From NCBI RefSeq assembly GCF_014282005.1, contig NZ_JACFTD010000001.1:62001-126000 (forward strand): a stretch of DNA of 64,000 nt. Reading direction: 5' to 3'. The stretch comes from Sporosarcina sp. BP05. Its GTDB lineage: Bacteria > Bacillota > Bacilli > Bacillales_A > Planococcaceae. How positions within the stretch are numbered: position 1 is the stretch's first letter; every line of letters starts with the position of its first letter. Of this stretch, positions 63,140-64,000 are shown one piece after another. The translations under genes were made by a program, and so were the position numbers. The notes beneath the pieces were generated by a model that had not been told where the DNA came from, did no database searches, and saw only the letters and a list, made by a program, of their open reading frames with translations.

Positions 63140-63187
63140 TATTAATTAAAAAAAGGAGCTCAGTGAGCTCCTTTTTTTAATTAATAA
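63140..63187. terminator. Bidirectional terminator
   Basis: A near-perfect palindrome centred on GGAGCTCAGTGAGCTCC, flanked by A- and T-runs and matching ATTAATT ends. It lies between the exonuclease and the adaptor gene. Confidence 0.8.
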
Positions 63188-63241
63188 CTGATAGCGACGA
63201 AGTTACCTGCGCAAGTTGTTGCGGAAGTATTAATAACAACG

Positions 63242-63272
63242 AAGCCACCCGACTGGAATCAGATGGCGGTCT
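63242..63272 (-). terminator. Hairpin beyond the adaptor gene
   Basis: GACCGCCATCTG(ATTC)CAGTCGGGTGGC folds with minor mismatches, 15 nt past the stop codon. There is no clear U-run, so the stronger palindrome at 63140-63187 may be the main terminator. Confidence 0.45.
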
Positions 63273-63286
63273 ATTTTTATTCAATT

Positions 63287-64000
63287 TTATCGTATTAGTA
63301 TATATTTCATGTAATTTCTCCATCCGAATGCTCTCCATTGTTTTTTGGAAGGCAAATCTGTAGGCAAGGACATGAATACCCTAGGCGCATTTTCGTACGT
63401 GACAAGTGCTGGTTCATAGACAACTACATCTCCAAGTTTAAGACCTTCCGATACAACTGCTCGGGTTTCCAAAGTGAACGGTGTCGCAATACCCACTTGC
63501 TTGGCACGCCCTTCATCGTCAATTATCCATGCAAACGCCGTTTCTTTGTATAAGTCATGAAGCCATTTTTCTTTCACTGAAATGACATCCAGTGCTTCAT
63601 TAACAATAACGATTGCATTGACATTTGTTCCAAACGGCACCGATTGATTAGTAGCATCTCCCAAAATCCGTACTTCATGATACGAAAGTGGGTTCTTCAC
63701 TTCAGTTTGGTCGAGTACTTTGTAGGCTTGGAGCCACTCGTTGTCGATTGCAGGTGCCTGGGAAACAGAAAGAACAGTTCCTTCTACCACGTTTTCGATG
63801 CCATTCCCTTGGATTAAGACCTGGTCGCCACTTTCAATTTTATGCCACTCGTCATTTTTCGCATATGTGACAATTACTTTTTGTGAGCTGAAAATATCGA
63901 CTGAAAGCGTGGAACCGGTACGAGTTACTTTAGAAACCACTCCGTCAACAGGACTGATTAGTGCAGGTCTCCCCGGATTTTGTGCTAATTGCGCTTCAAC
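63287..64000 (-). CDS. HlyD/RND-type membrane fusion adaptor, 5' end outside window
   Basis: The frame is open to the window edge: 237 codons, of which the first 20 or so (AQLAQNPGRPALISPVDGVV) precede the first internal GTG at 63940. That segment matches the exit from the coiled coil into the lipoyl/barrel-sandwich domain of membrane fusion proteins. Next come beta-barrel-like (about 25-110) and membrane-proximal-like domains with TPFTLETRAVVSEGLKLGDV. The protein probably links a transporter (ABC type in Gram-positives) to the wall side. The real start, signal or membrane anchor and first half lie beyond position 64000. Confidence 0.7.
   Translation of the reverse strand, partial: VEAQLAQNPGRPALISPVDGVVSKVTRTGSTLSVDIFSSQKVIVTYAKNDEWHKIESGDQVLIQGNGIENVVEGTVLSVSQAPAIDNEWLQAYKVLDQTEVKNPLSYHEVRILGDATNQSVPFGTNVNAIVIVNEALDVISVKEKWLHDLYKETAFAWIIDDEGRAKQVGIATPFTLETRAVVSEGLKLGDVVVYEPALVTYENAPRVFMSLPTDLPSKKQWRAFGWRNYMKYILIR

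Overview
The window looks like chromosome of a low-to-moderate-GC Gram-positive Bacillota, most likely a Planococcaceae/Caryophanaceae member close to Sporosarcina. This is inferred from the S-layer protein type, the many SLH-anchored exoproteins, the csaB/tagA/wecC/murJ set for a pyruvylated secondary cell wall polymer (SCWP), and strong AAGGGGG-type ribosome binding sites, often with TTG starts. No rRNA, tRNA, CRISPR array or prophage was seen.

Layout. 1-500: the 3' end of a YvrJ-type membrane peptide and a decayed SLH gene. 645-8778: a secreted two-domain nuclease and an SLH-anchored 5'-nucleotidase. 8779-9876: a gene-poor kilobase with an IS3 scar. 9877-14490: an SLH phosphodiester glycosidase and an O-antigen-ligase-type membrane protein. 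15256-22169: two DUF4855 SLH paralogues flanking an SLH protein of unknown function and an SLH lytic transglycosylase. 22318-22863: an internally deleted IS3 element. 23096-36158: three large SLH subtilases whose C-terminal SLH blocks are almost identical. 36356-37836: an apparently intact IS3 element. 38005-40872: the probable S-layer protein. 41157-47242: SCWP and envelope genes (wecC, tagA, csaB, a glycosyltransferase, murJ). 47369-56583: five more SLH enzymes (glucosaminidase, NlpC/P60, subtilase, amidase, second 5'-nucleotidase). 56702-64000: more ordinary genes (aminotransferase, EamA transporter, gamma-glutamyltransferase, polysaccharide deacetylase, exonuclease, partial HlyD-like adaptor).

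How it fits together. Fifteen intact SLH proteins plus one SLH relic are clustered around the genes that make the wall polymer SLH domains bind. CsaB adds the pyruvate ketal recognised by SLH triads, TagA and WecC supply ManNAc transfer and ManNAcA, and flippase- and ligase-type membrane proteins are candidates for export and attachment. The anchored enzymes fall into peptidoglycan remodelling (transglycosylase, glucosaminidase, amidase, NlpC/P60), proteolysis (four subtilases) and nucleic-acid/phosphate scavenging (nuclease, two 5'-nucleotidases). Most genes are single transcription units on the minus strand, each with its own intrinsic terminator.

The most unusual signal is non-coding. Six intergenic arrays of a 20-21-nt unit starting TTGGACACTT all have the same orientation, and each sits 20-60 nt beyond the intrinsic terminator of a minus-strand gene. 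Mixed 20- and 21-nt units break every reading frame, so they are not genes. They look like a dispersed minisatellite or mobile-repeat family targeted to terminators, or a protein-binding array.
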